64,000 bases of DNA from positions 34,927 to 98,926 of the forward strand of contig NZ_WJFC01000025.1 of NCBI RefSeq assembly GCF_009725235.1. Reading direction: 5' to 3'. The first letter of the stretch is position 1. The number at the start of each line of letters is the position of its first letter. The DNA is from Scytonema sp. UIC 10036. GTDB taxonomy: Bacteria > Cyanobacteriota > Cyanobacteriia > Cyanobacteriales > Nostocaceae. This document shows positions 45,502 through 53,973 of this stretch, piece by piece. The position numbers and the translations under genes were made by a program. The notes under the pieces are model-generated. The model did no database searches and was not told the DNA's origin. It worked only from the letters and a program-made list of their open reading frames with translations.

Positions 45502-46410
45502 ATGAAAACCCAATCTGTCAAGAACCCAACTATGAGGGCTAAAGAATGGATGCTCCTCTTCATTCTGTCTTTATTATGGGGCGGTTCTTACTTTTTTATT
45601 AAGATTGTTCTCGTGGAACTCCAACCGTTTACGGTAGTATTAGGTCGTGTTAGCTTTGCTGCGATCGCTCTAATTTGCTTTGTCTACCTTAGCGGACAGC
45701 GAATGCCTGTTTCACCTGGGATTTGGAGAGCGTTTTTTATGATGGGTGCTCTCAATAATCTGATTCCGTTTAGTCTTATCGTCTGGGGACAGACGCAGAT
45801 CGACAGCAGCCTAACTGGTATTCTCAATGCCACAACCCCATTGTTTACAGTGGTGCTCGCACATCTACTAACCAATGACGAACGTTTGACACTCAATCGC
45901 TTGTTTGGAGTGCTATTTGCATTATGCGGTATATTTTTGTTGGTTGGGCCAGAAGTTATGCGTGGATTTAATTTACAAAGTCTTGGGCAATTTGCTGTTC
46001 TTGGAGCTAGTTTTTGCTATAGCTGCGCTAGTATCTACGGACGGCGTTTCAAGGAATTGTCACCCGTTGTGACTTCAGCAGGAATGCTGACTAGTTCGAC
46101 AGTGATGATATTGCCAATAGCACTTATATTAGATAAACCGTGGACATTAAGACCAAGTGCTATGACTTGGGGTGTGTTATTGGTACTGGGGCTATTTAGT
46201 AGTGCGATCGCCAACTTAATTTATTTCCGTATACTTGCTGTTGCAGGTGCAACTAACGTCTCGTTGGTAACGTTTTTGATTCCAATGAGTGCGCTCTTAC
46301 TCGGTGTATTTGTCCTTGGAGAAAGGTTGGATTGGAATACTTTTGCAGGTATGGCATTCATTTTTACAGGATTAGCCGCCATTGACGGACGGCTCTTGAG
46401 ATTACCATAA
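45502..46410 (+). CDS. EamA/DMT-family transporter
   Basis: A 302-residue inner-membrane protein with about ten helices in two EamA repeats: MLLFILSLLWGGSYFFIKIV at the N-terminus, LTGILNATTPLFTVVLAHLL in the first repeat, and GATNVSLVTFLIPMSALLLG with VFVLGERLDWNTFAGMAFIF in the second. Likely exports an amino acid or other small metabolite. Unrelated in detail to the DMT protein at 17017. Directly followed by a glutathione transferase fragment. Confidence 0.9.
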   Translation: MKTQSVKNPTMRAKEWMLLFILSLLWGGSYFFIKIVLVELQPFTVVLGRVSFAAIALICFVYLSGQRMPVSPGIWRAFFMMGALNNLIPFSLIVWGQTQIDSSLTGILNATTPLFTVVLAHLLTNDERLTLNRLFGVLFALCGIFLLVGPEVMRGFNLQSLGQFAVLGASFCYSCASIYGRRFKELSPVVTSAGMLTSSTVMILPIALILDKPWTLRPSAMTWGVLLVLGLFSSAIANLIYFRILAVAGATNVSLVTFLIPMSALLLGVFVLGERLDWNTFAGMAFIFTGLAAIDGRLLRLP

Positions 46411-46419
46411 AAACTATTA

Positions 46420-46692
46420 CATTACTGGCTAGGAGAAGGTTTAAACGCACTTGAGAATATTCTAGTTAACAGTAAATTTTGCAGCAATTTTTGTTATGGT
46501 GACTCTCCAACGCTCGCGGATGTATTTCTCGTACCTCAGGTTTATAATGCCGAGCGATTTAAATACCCTTTAGAGCCATATCCTAATATTCGCCGAATTT
46601 ATGAAATATGTATGAATCATCCCGCATTTATTGCCGCACAACCGCATTTACAACCTGATATTGTGGAGTACAATCCAGAAGATGAATATTAA
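46420..46692 (+). pseudogene. C-terminal fragment of a zeta-class glutathione transferase
   Basis: A frame without a start reads HYWLGEGLNALENILVNSKF, then CYGDSPTLADVFLVPQVYNA and HPAFIAAQPHLQPDIVE, the C-terminal helical domain of maleylacetoacetate isomerase-type transferases. The thioredoxin-fold glutathione domain is missing. Confidence 0.85.
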
Positions 46693-46736
46693 GAAATGAA
46701 CGTTGCAGTTATTGGAGAAAAAATCAGAACCGCACG

Positions 46737-47420
46737 ATGACGACACTACCAATCAAAACCAAACTTACCATATTCGATATTGATGGAACACTGACGGATT
46801 CTGTTGCTATCCACCAACAGGCTTTTCGTAAAGCTCTGGAAGATGCTGAGTTAATGCCCTACGACAATAATTTCTCAAACTATAAGCATCATACCGATCG
46901 TTACATCTCAAATACAATTTTTTTTGAACATCACGGGCGCGACATGACCGACGAAGATATTGCCCGATTCGAGAATGATGTGTATAGGTTAAGCTTGGAT
47001 CTGTTGCAGGGAAAGCCTTTTGCGGAAATCAGTGGAGCGGTGGCTTTTGTTCAATACTTGCACTGGCATACACCTTATGCGATCGCTTATGCTACTGGCT
47101 CATTCCACCAACCAGCCCAGAACAAACTCTCAATTGGTTTTCCAAATTACCTGGAGTCCATGCTCTTTTCCTGTAACCGTCAGCCAGTGAGAGAGGAGAT
47201 TATTCAAGAAGCCATCAAAGCCTCTAAATACATTTATCAAGTGCCACATTTCGAGGAAATCATTGCGTTCGGAGACGGAATTTGGGATTGGAAAGCTGCA
47301 CAATCCCTTGGAATTGATTTTATCGGAATCGGTTCCCGTAGCCGCACAATTTTTGCGAATTGTTCCTGCCGGGGGTGCTACGATGACTTCCATAGTCAGC
47401 AAGTATTACTCAGGGAATAG
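46737..47420 (+). CDS. HAD-superfamily hydrolase (phosphoglucomutase/phosphatase-like)
   Basis: A 227-residue HAD protein: motif I TIFDIDGTLTDSVAIHQQAF with the nucleophile Asp-x-Asp, motif II YATGSF, and motif IV IIAFGDGIWDWKAAQSLGID. A helical cap lies between residues 25 and 85. The far C-terminus (FANCSCRGCYDDFHSQQ) keeps the DDF of the family. Likely dephosphorylates a small phosphomonoester. Its end overlaps the convergent deaminase gene by 15 bases. Confidence 0.85.
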   Translation: MTTLPIKTKLTIFDIDGTLTDSVAIHQQAFRKALEDAELMPYDNNFSNYKHHTDRYISNTIFFEHHGRDMTDEDIARFENDVYRLSLDLLQGKPFAEISGAVAFVQYLHWHTPYAIAYATGSFHQPAQNKLSIGFPNYLESMLFSCNRQPVREEIIQEAIKASKYIYQVPHFEEIIAFGDGIWDWKAAQSLGIDFIGIGSRSRTIFANCSCRGCYDDFHSQQVLLRE

Positions 47421-47837
47421 ATATTGATTGAGAAAATTATTCACCTCATCAGTACATAATCCAAGATGAACTACCTTCCCTGCTTTTCTCAGAATGTCCA
47501 ATCCTTTCCCCTTATTGCGAGGATCTGGATCTACTAAAGATACATAAATCTCATCTATACGAGGGTCTTCAGCAATGGCTAAAGCACATGAGGGTGTCCG
47601 TCCATAAAAAGAACAAGGTTCCAAAGTTACGTACATTTTCAAGCAGTCGAACGCTTTGCCTTGAATCTGGTTCAGTGCATCAGCCTCAGCATGATATTTC
47701 CCTGGCGATCGGGTGTATCCTTTTGCCACTATTTTTTCAGTACCTACAATGACACAGCCTACTGGTGGGTTGGGCAAACATTCTGGCAAAGCTTTTCTGC
47801 TTATGGCTAAAGCAGTTAACATAAATGTTTCATTCAT
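47406..47837 (-). CDS. RibD-type deaminase domain protein
   Basis: A 143-residue zinc-dependent cytidine-deaminase-fold protein: NPPVGCVIVGTEKIVAKGYT, the zinc/catalytic HAEADAL and TLEPCSFYGRTPSCALAIA (PC-x8-C). It corresponds to the deaminase half of RibD in riboflavin synthesis without the reductase half, so it may deaminate a pyrimidine intermediate or another substrate. Its start overlaps the upstream oxidoreductase stop by 4 bases, implying translational coupling. Confidence 0.85.
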   Translation of the reverse strand: MNETFMLTALAISRKALPECLPNPPVGCVIVGTEKIVAKGYTRSPGKYHAEADALNQIQGKAFDCLKMYVTLEPCSFYGRTPSCALAIAEDPRIDEIYVSLVDPDPRNKGKGLDILRKAGKVVHLGLCTDEVNNFLNQYLFPE

Positions 47838-48847
47838 TTTTCGTCCCCTACCTTCACAATCAGCTTGCCAAAGTTCTCACCTTGCAGCAACCCAATAAAA
47901 GCACGCGGAGCATTTTCCAATCCCACAACCACATCTTCTTTATACTTGAGTTTCCCTGACTTTAACCAATTGGAAACATCACTCAAGAACTCATTCTGAC
48001 GGTGTTGGTAGTCCCGAACTAGGAAACCTTTAATTACAGCGCGGTTGATTAGCAGTGGTCTTAAATTAGGACCAGGGGGAGGAGACACCGCATTATATTC
48101 TGAAATCAAACCCACAAGCGGAATCCTTGCTCCCAAGTTGATTTGATGTAACACAGTTTCTAAAATTACACCTGCGGTATTATCAAAATAGACATCAATG
48201 CCATTAGGTGCAGCTTCCTGAAGTGCAGCATTAAGTTCTTGCTTTTTACGGTTAATAGCACCATCAAAACCTAATTCTTTCACTACAAAATCGCGCTTCT
48301 CATCACTACCCACAATACCAATAACTCGACTACCTTTGATTTTAGCAATTTGACCTGCTACCGAACCTACAGCACCCGAAGCAGCAGAAATTACAACGGT
48401 TTCACCTACTTTTGGTTGTCCAATATCTAAAAGCGCAAAATAAGCGGTCATTCCAGGCATTCCCAGTACACCGAGAGCATATGATATAGGAGCTTGAGTG
48501 GGATCGAGTTTACGAAGTGACTCAGCTTTGGACACACCAAAGGTTTGCCAACCATTATAATCAAGCACAAAATCTCTGGCTTGAAAGTGGGGATGATTTG
48601 ATTTCACCACTTGGCTGACTGTACCACCGACGATCGCGGAGTTTAGTTCTACATTAGTTGTATAAGATTTACCAGCACCGATCCGACCACGCATATAGGG
48701 ATCGAGAGATAGATAAATTGTGCGTGTTAAAATTTCGCCATCTCCTGGTTCGGGAATTGATGTTTCAACAAGTGCAAAATCACTTTCAGTTGGTTCGCCA
48801 ACTGGACGACTTTTCAGTAAGATTTGTTTGTTAATTAAATCAGACAT
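47834..48847 (-). CDS. NADP-dependent oxidoreductase (MDR, 2-alkenal reductase-like)
   Basis: About 337 residues from the ATG at 48847, chosen over 48886 because MSDLINKQILLKSRPVGEPT matches family starts and follows AAAGAAAG. A zinc-free medium-chain reductase: SLDPYMRGRIGAGKSYT, VISAASGAVGSVAGQIAKIK (NADPH motif) and VYFDNTAGVILETVLHQINL. Such enzymes reduce the C=C bond of alkenals, alkenones or prostaglandin-like substrates. Coupled to the RibD-type deaminase downstream. Confidence 0.9.
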   Translation of the reverse strand: MSDLINKQILLKSRPVGEPTESDFALVETSIPEPGDGEILTRTIYLSLDPYMRGRIGAGKSYTTNVELNSAIVGGTVSQVVKSNHPHFQARDFVLDYNGWQTFGVSKAESLRKLDPTQAPISYALGVLGMPGMTAYFALLDIGQPKVGETVVISAASGAVGSVAGQIAKIKGSRVIGIVGSDEKRDFVVKELGFDGAINRKKQELNAALQEAAPNGIDVYFDNTAGVILETVLHQINLGARIPLVGLISEYNAVSPPPGPNLRPLLINRAVIKGFLVRDYQHRQNEFLSDVSNWLKSGKLKYKEDVVVGLENAPRAFIGLLQGENFGKLIVKVGDEK

Positions 48848-49210
48848 AATATTCTTTCTTTGCCAATCTTTTGCATTAAAATACAACGATAGGAGAGTGT
48901 CTTGCTTTTTACCTGTAACCGTGCCAATATTAATATTACTATATTTTAATCAATTAACCGTATATTATCAGATTTAGTCTGACTTACAACTCCTGAGAGT
49001 CCTAGTAAGAGCGAAAATCGCAGACAGTTGTGTTGGTATGAATGATTTGAAAGATGTGTTTCTCGCTCTTCTATAATTTTGACGTGATGCCAGGGACAAA
49101 GCTATCTGAGCATTACATTGCTTGCCCAAAAAGTTTTATTTCGGTTGCAGTTAGTCACAGCAGCAAGCACTATAGCTGTTGATACACATTAATAAGGAGA
49201 ATTAACGCGC
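48848..49210. other. Divergent intergenic region
   Basis: Separates the MDR reductase and the binding protein at 49211 and must carry both promoters. GAGAATTAACGCGC precedes the binding-protein ATG. No gene seen. Confidence 0.4.
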
Positions 49211-50239
49211 ATGACTTCTATTAAACGTCGTCACATACTAAGTTTGAGCCTTTCAACAGTTGCTTCATTCGCTTATAAGTCCCTTGCTTCCACACATGAA
49301 GCGACATCTTATGCAGTAGATTTAGCTCAAGCAAATCCAGGCTTAACCAAAACAGGCAAAAATGCGTCAAAATTGCGTCTCGGCTTTCAGCCACCTTATG
49401 TAACAGTGTTTGCAATGCGAGAGCAAAAACTATTGGAGAAGGCATTTGAGGGACAGTCAACTAGTTTTGAATACCGCCGATTGCTGTCGCTTAAGCCAGT
49501 TACCGAAGCATTAGCAGCCGGAGCATTGGATTTGGGTTTAGGTGGTACGCCAATTCCTGCGATCGCAGCAGGTTTGCCTATTCGTGTTATTGCTCTCATT
49601 GAGCGCAGCCCTAAAACCCACGCCTTACTAGTTCGACCTGGCTCGCCTATCAAAAGTATCAAGGATTTAAAGGATAAGAAGATAGGGACACCTACCGGAC
49701 GAAGCCATTTATTGGTGGTGCGAGTACTAGAAAGTATTGGACTAAAAGATACTGATGTACAGTGGGTTCAATTAGAAAATGATGTAGGTCGTGCAGCATT
49801 GTTATCAGGCGCGATCGATGTTTGGGCAACTTGGGACCCCTTTTATGCCAGCGTACAAGTCGCGAAAGAGGCAGTTGCGATCGCCGACGGGACTCAATAT
49901 GTTTTGAACTATGTAGCATTGTTTGGACGCACAGAATACATAGAACAGAACCCAGATACTGTGCTACGGTTTCTTAAAGCTTATCAACAAGCAGTAAACT
50001 GGGTCAAACAAAACCGTCAGAAAGCAGTAGAGATCCTAGTTAGAGAAAATAAACTTGCGCCGGCAGCTGCTGCTTTAACCCTCTCCCGTCGTAACATACT
50101 GTTACAGCCGCCCAATCAAGAATATCGCACCGACCTTGCTAATCAGGCAAAACTGCTGGCTCGTTTAGGACTTATCAAACAGGAACCAGATTGGAGTCAG
50201 GTGATTGATACAAAATTTGCTGCATCTATTAGAACATGA
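49211..50239 (+). CDS. SsuA/NrtA-type ABC transporter substrate-binding protein
   Basis: A 342-residue secreted binding protein. The N-terminus MTSIKRRHILSLSLSTVASF carries a basic KRR and hydrophobic stretch, suggesting Sec or Tat export. The mature domain has LRLGFQPPYVTVFAMREQKL, ALAAGALDLGLGGTPIPAIA, IKSIKDLKDKKIGTPTGRSH and GAIDVWATWDPFYASVQVAK. It is in the sulfonate/nitrate/taurine group but differs from the 44275 protein, so probably another ligand. A decayed relative of its C-terminus lies at 28528-28683. No cognate permease or ATPase is nearby. Confidence 0.9.
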   Translation: MTSIKRRHILSLSLSTVASFAYKSLASTHEATSYAVDLAQANPGLTKTGKNASKLRLGFQPPYVTVFAMREQKLLEKAFEGQSTSFEYRRLLSLKPVTEALAAGALDLGLGGTPIPAIAAGLPIRVIALIERSPKTHALLVRPGSPIKSIKDLKDKKIGTPTGRSHLLVVRVLESIGLKDTDVQWVQLENDVGRAALLSGAIDVWATWDPFYASVQVAKEAVAIADGTQYVLNYVALFGRTEYIEQNPDTVLRFLKAYQQAVNWVKQNRQKAVEILVRENKLAPAAAALTLSRRNILLQPPNQEYRTDLANQAKLLARLGLIKQEPDWSQVIDTKFAASIRT

Positions 50240-50349
50240 ACTTCACGTAAGACTGAACTTTCTTTTGGAATGAACTGATGATAAAGTGTTCTTTATAAAA
50301 CCTCATATCTGTATCGGTTTACCGAATTTTATAGAGAAGGCGGAAATTT

Positions 50350-50940
50350 ATGAGTAACGTTTTGGAAGAAGTTTTATCAGCCAACCAAAATTACGTGGAA
50401 ACTTTTGGCGAAAAAGGTAGTCTCGCTATGCCACCGAAACGCCGTTTTGCTATTTTAACCTGCATGGATGCCCGTCTCGATCCCGCTCAATTTGCTGGAT
50501 TGGGTGAAGGAGACGCCCACGTCATTCGCAATGCAGGTGGACGTGTGAGCGATGACGCCATTCGCTCTCTGGTTATTTCCTACAAACTTTTAGGGACTCG
50601 CGAATGGTTTGTGATTCACCATACTAACTGTGGCATGGAAACCTTCACTAACCAAATTATCAGCGATTTACTTAAAAGTAGCCTAGATACTGCTTATGTT
50701 GATGAAACAGGTTGGCATGATGTTGGTTCTGGTTCTGGATCGGGCGAAGGGGCATATATTAATTGGTTGACAATTGACAATCTTGCTCAAAGCGTGTATG
50801 AAGATGTCAAGCGCATTCGCTTGCACCCATTAGTACCATCTCAAATTCCTATTTATGGTTATATCTATGATGTCAAAACGGGGAAATTGATTGAAGTTCC
50901 TGAAGCAATTGAAGTTGGCAAAGCTAAGCAGCAACAATGA
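50350..50940 (+). CDS. Beta-class carbonic anhydrase
   Basis: A 196-residue protein with zinc ligands in [11 protein letters not shown] (Cys38, with Asp40 and Arg42) and [11 protein letters not shown] (His91, Cys94). [20 protein letters not shown] is the conserved active-site strand. It hydrates CO2 to bicarbonate, or may act on CS2/COS, which some close beta-class relatives hydrolyse to H2S. In a sulfur-rich neighbourhood that alternative is worth noting but cannot be decided here. AGAAGGCGG lies before the ATG. No signal peptide. Confidence 0.9.
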   Translation: MSNVLEEVLSANQNYVETFGEKGSLAMPPKRRFAILTCMDARLDPAQFAGLGEGDAHVIRNAGGRVSDDAIRSLVISYKLLGTREWFVIHHTNCGMETFTNQIISDLLKSSLDTAYVDETGWHDVGSGSGSGEGAYINWLTIDNLAQSVYEDVKRIRLHPLVPSQIPIYGYIYDVKTGKLIEVPEAIEVGKAKQQQ

Positions 50941-50998
50941 CCATTAATGATTGAAAATAATAATTTCTTATCATCTTCGGTTAAAAGCTTATAATATT

Positions 50999-51074
50999 CG
51001 TAGGTTAGGTTGAGGAACGAAACCCAACATGAGCAGAGTTTGTTGGGTTTCGCAAAGCCTCAACCCAACCTACG
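50999..51074. repeat. Long hairpin repeat
   Basis: The outer arms CGTAGGTTAGGTTGAGG and CCTCAACCCAACCTACG pair with one mismatch; inner arms CGAAACCCAACA and TGTTGGGTTTCG pair perfectly. It lies between convergent genes and could act as a bidirectional terminator. Confidence 0.85.
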
Positions 51075-51162
51075 TTGACTGATTGAATTGCCACAAGTTC
51101 ATTAACTAGACCAGCCGTAACTATAACAGTTCTGACAAAAAGCGAAATGCAATCGGCTTCTA

Positions 51163-51807
51163 TCACTCCTTGGAGTGCAAAAAATTTCTCAACCACCTTA
51201 TTGCCTCACTTGTTGTCTGCTCACTTGCAATTAGAAGACATTGCCGTACAATTTCTGAAATATTAGGAAAATAGCTACTTTCTGTAATTACGTAACTTTC
51301 TCCCTGCAATCTGTAAATGAATAATTCGTTATTCTTCAGCAGCCAAACCTCTGGTACTCGATAAGGTAAATAGTCATTAATATCTGTATAACTGGTAATG
51401 TCTACTTCAATTACCAAATCGGGGGGAGGGTCATTCTGCCAGTCGATACGGTTTTTACCTACTACGGCTCTCCAATTTTGAATATAAAAGCAATAGTCAG
51501 GTTCAATCCCACTGATTTCTGGCAAACTCATGGTAATTGGAGTAAATGAGTCGTATCTTTGCCCCAAGCGATCCAGCAAAACCTTAGCAATATCTCCCAG
51601 CAAGCTCGCATCTCTTCCATGCTTTGGTAGCGGTGCCATCAGCCAAATCTCTCCTAGTCGATATTTGATGCGAGGTACAGTGCGCGAGCCTAACTGTCTT
51701 TGCAGCTTCATGTAGTCTTGCCAGTCTCCCAATAGTTTCAAGACAGCGCCAGGAGGCAATTCGATTCTTTCTGGTGTAATTACGGTATTTATTTCAGAGC
51801 CGATCAT
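51163..51807 (-). CDS. Uma2-family (DUF820) putative restriction endonuclease
   Basis: About 214 residues from ATG 51807, with AAGGTAAGGA upstream. PD-(D/E)XK-type features: GEIWLMAPLPKHGRDASLLG, GIEPDYCFYIQNW, and PPPDLVIEVDITSY followed by YRVPEVWLLKNNELFIYRLQ, giving the conserved acidic, E-x-V and lysine positions. These proteins are expanded in cyanobacteria and of uncertain role. It stands alone. Confidence 0.9.
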   Translation of the reverse strand: MIGSEINTVITPERIELPPGAVLKLLGDWQDYMKLQRQLGSRTVPRIKYRLGEIWLMAPLPKHGRDASLLGDIAKVLLDRLGQRYDSFTPITMSLPEISGIEPDYCFYIQNWRAVVGKNRIDWQNDPPPDLVIEVDITSYTDINDYLPYRVPEVWLLKNNELFIYRLQGESYVITESSYFPNISEIVRQCLLIASEQTTSEAIRWLRNFLHSKE

Positions 51808-52111
51808 GATTGTCCTTACCTTCAGACATTTCAACAATTCAACACTCTGCTACTAGGATAAACTGTTGCCTTTCTCAAAAAAACTGTTTAACTTAGTTAA
51901 CAACTGTAGAACTCACAAACTAGGATAGCAAGTGTGGAGGTAAAATATACTCTTGATGCGAAGGAAACAGGAGAAAGCATTTTGGATACGTTAGCCCTTG
52001 CAAGCGCACCCAAAGCATTAACATCATCCTAAATCGAAGACTTGCGGTTCGCAGCATCGAAAATGAATGGAGTAGAACGTCGGGCATTTATCAACAGGAA
52101 CTATTCAATCT

Positions 52112-52693
52112 ATGGCTAAACTTTTTGAATCCATCACTGAAGAACTGCAAGAATTTATTGAAGCTCAACACCTTTTCTTTGTAGGTTCTGCACCCTTAAG
52201 TTCCACTGGTCATGTTAACCTTTCTCCTAAAGGTCTAGGCGGTTTTCGCGTTCTTTCTCCCCATCGTGTAGGTTACTTGGACGTGACAGGTAGTGGTAAC
52301 GAAACCTCAGCCCATTTGCAAGAAAATGGGCGAATTACTTTTATGTTTTGCGCTTTTCAAGAACCCCCAAGTATTCTGCGTCTCTACGGTAAAGGATACA
52401 CAGTTATTCCCAGTTCGCCAGAATGGGAAACTCTGTATCCCTTGTTTCCAGAGATTCCCGGAGCGCGTCAAATTATTGTAGCGGATATCTCAAGAGTGCA
52501 AACCTCCTGTGGTTTTGGCGTACCACTTTACGAATATAAAGGACAGAGGGAGACTTTAGTCACATGGGCAAAGAAAAAAGGTGAAGCCGGACTTAAAGAA
52601 TACCATCAGCAAAAAAATCTGGTCAGCATTGATGGTTTAGCAACTCCATTGAGTAAGCCAACTAATTGTGGCACAACTAGACCTCTCTCATAA
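52112..52693 (+). CDS. Pyridoxamine 5'-phosphate oxidase-like FMN protein
   Basis: A 193-residue split-barrel flavoprotein: HLFFVGSAPLSSTGHVNLSP, VGYLDVTGSGNETSAHLQEN and RITFMFCAFQEPPSILRLYG are the FMN-binding strands of the PNPOx-like family, and TSCGFGVPLYEYKGQRETL is typical of its cyanobacterial members. It may be a flavin reductase or heme/flavin-binding protein. A flavin reductase role would suit the reduced-flavin monooxygenases nearby, but this is inference. A GC- and ribosome-site-poor leader precedes the ATG. Confidence 0.85.
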   Translation: MAKLFESITEELQEFIEAQHLFFVGSAPLSSTGHVNLSPKGLGGFRVLSPHRVGYLDVTGSGNETSAHLQENGRITFMFCAFQEPPSILRLYGKGYTVIPSSPEWETLYPLFPEIPGARQIIVADISRVQTSCGFGVPLYEYKGQRETLVTWAKKKGEAGLKEYHQQKNLVSIDGLATPLSKPTNCGTTRPLS

Positions 52694-53003
52694 ATCTTGC
52701 CTAATTCCCTCAATGTTAAACCTTGTTCTAAAAAAGTACGATTAATTTGTCAAGAAACCGTATTATGTGTTAAGTTACCAATAAATAAAAAACTTACGGC
52801 TTAGCGCGTTTTTAGCCTTCAGAGATTTCCAAGAAATAAATTCCACAGAATGTGGGATGTTGTTTGCAGCTTGTCCCACAACATGGCTTATTAGACATCT
52901 ACGGGCGGTTGCCTACAGGAGTAAGAAATTCATTCTTTTCTACTCCCCACCCGACCCTTTGAACTGCTTAAACATAAACAGAGCACAACCAAAGAATACT
53001 AAT

Positions 53004-53621
53004 ATGACACAGAAACTTGCGGAAACAGAATACCCCATTCATGACTTTATTCGCCGTCGCTGGAGTCCTAGAGCATTTGCCGACCGTCCTGTTGAGCAGG
53101 AAAAACTACTCACTCTGCTAGAAGCCGCTCGTTGGGCTCCTTCTTCCTACAACCATCAGCCCTGGAGTTTTATCGTTGCAACCAAAGATGACCCAACGGA
53201 ACATCAGCGTCTACTTAGTACTTTAGTTGAATTTAATCAAGGTTGGGCAAAAAATGCTCCAGTGTTAATACTCGCCGTTGCTAAACTGCATTTTGACGAC
53301 GGGAGGGTAAATCGACATGCGCTACATGATGTGGGACTTGCATTAGAAAATTTAGTGATTCAAGCAACCGTTTTTGGTTTATCTGTTCATCAGATTGCAG
53401 GATTTGATGTGGAGAGCGCTAGAAAACAATACAATATTCCTGAAGGTTATGAGCCTAGTACAGCACTGACAGTCGGTTATCCTGGCGATCCCCAGAGCCT
53501 TTCCGACGGGCTACGCGAACGAGAACTGGCACCTCGTATCCGCAAGCCGTTGAATCAATTGGTATTTTCTGGAGAGTGGGGAAAAACTTCACCTTTGTTG
53601 GCAGTGACCAGTAACCAGTGA
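53004..53621 (+). CDS. Nitroreductase-family FMN oxidoreductase
   Basis: About 205 residues from the ATG at 53004 (MTQKLAETEYPIHDFIRRRW); the upstream open frame from 52857 is not family-like. SPRAFADRPVEQEKLLTLLE and ARWAPSSYNHQPWSFIVATK are the FMN-contact segments, and ALHDVGLALENLVIQATVFG and TALTVGYPGDPQSLSDGLRE complete the fold. NAD(P)H-dependent; could reduce nitro groups, quinones or supply FMNH2. The second possibility matters because no SsuE-type reductase is present. Confidence 0.9.
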   Translation: MTQKLAETEYPIHDFIRRRWSPRAFADRPVEQEKLLTLLEAARWAPSSYNHQPWSFIVATKDDPTEHQRLLSTLVEFNQGWAKNAPVLILAVAKLHFDDGRVNRHALHDVGLALENLVIQATVFGLSVHQIAGFDVESARKQYNIPEGYEPSTALTVGYPGDPQSLSDGLRERELAPRIRKPLNQLVFSGEWGKTSPLLAVTSNQ

Positions 53622-53973
53622 CCAATGACCAATAGACGAAATTTGTTGCAATGCCTGGTCACTGTTTACTAGGGAGCTTGTTCAGTTCCATGGGAAAAAT
53701 ATTTTGATAAACTAATAATTTGTTTATCAAAATTTTAAAGTATCATATATCTTATTGTTAAGGAGCTTGAATTTTACCCATGCTTCGTGAGAGACTATAA
53801 AATTAAACTACGGTTAATTTATCGGTAAAGTGTATTTTATATGCAAAGCCAGTGCTCCACAGACAAATCATTGTCTTTTCCAAAAGCTTATGTACGGGCT
53901 AATAACTATAGATCTGTATCTGTGCTCTTGATGGCTGGTGGAAACAAGTTTTGAAAATTAAGGGGTAAAGCTC
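53622..53973. other. Intergenic region upstream of the FAD oxidoreductase operon
   Basis: AT-rich DNA with a short GTGACCAATGACCAATGA-type simple repeat at its left edge. Probably holds the promoter of the long plus-strand gene set that starts at 53974. No gene seen. Confidence 0.4.
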
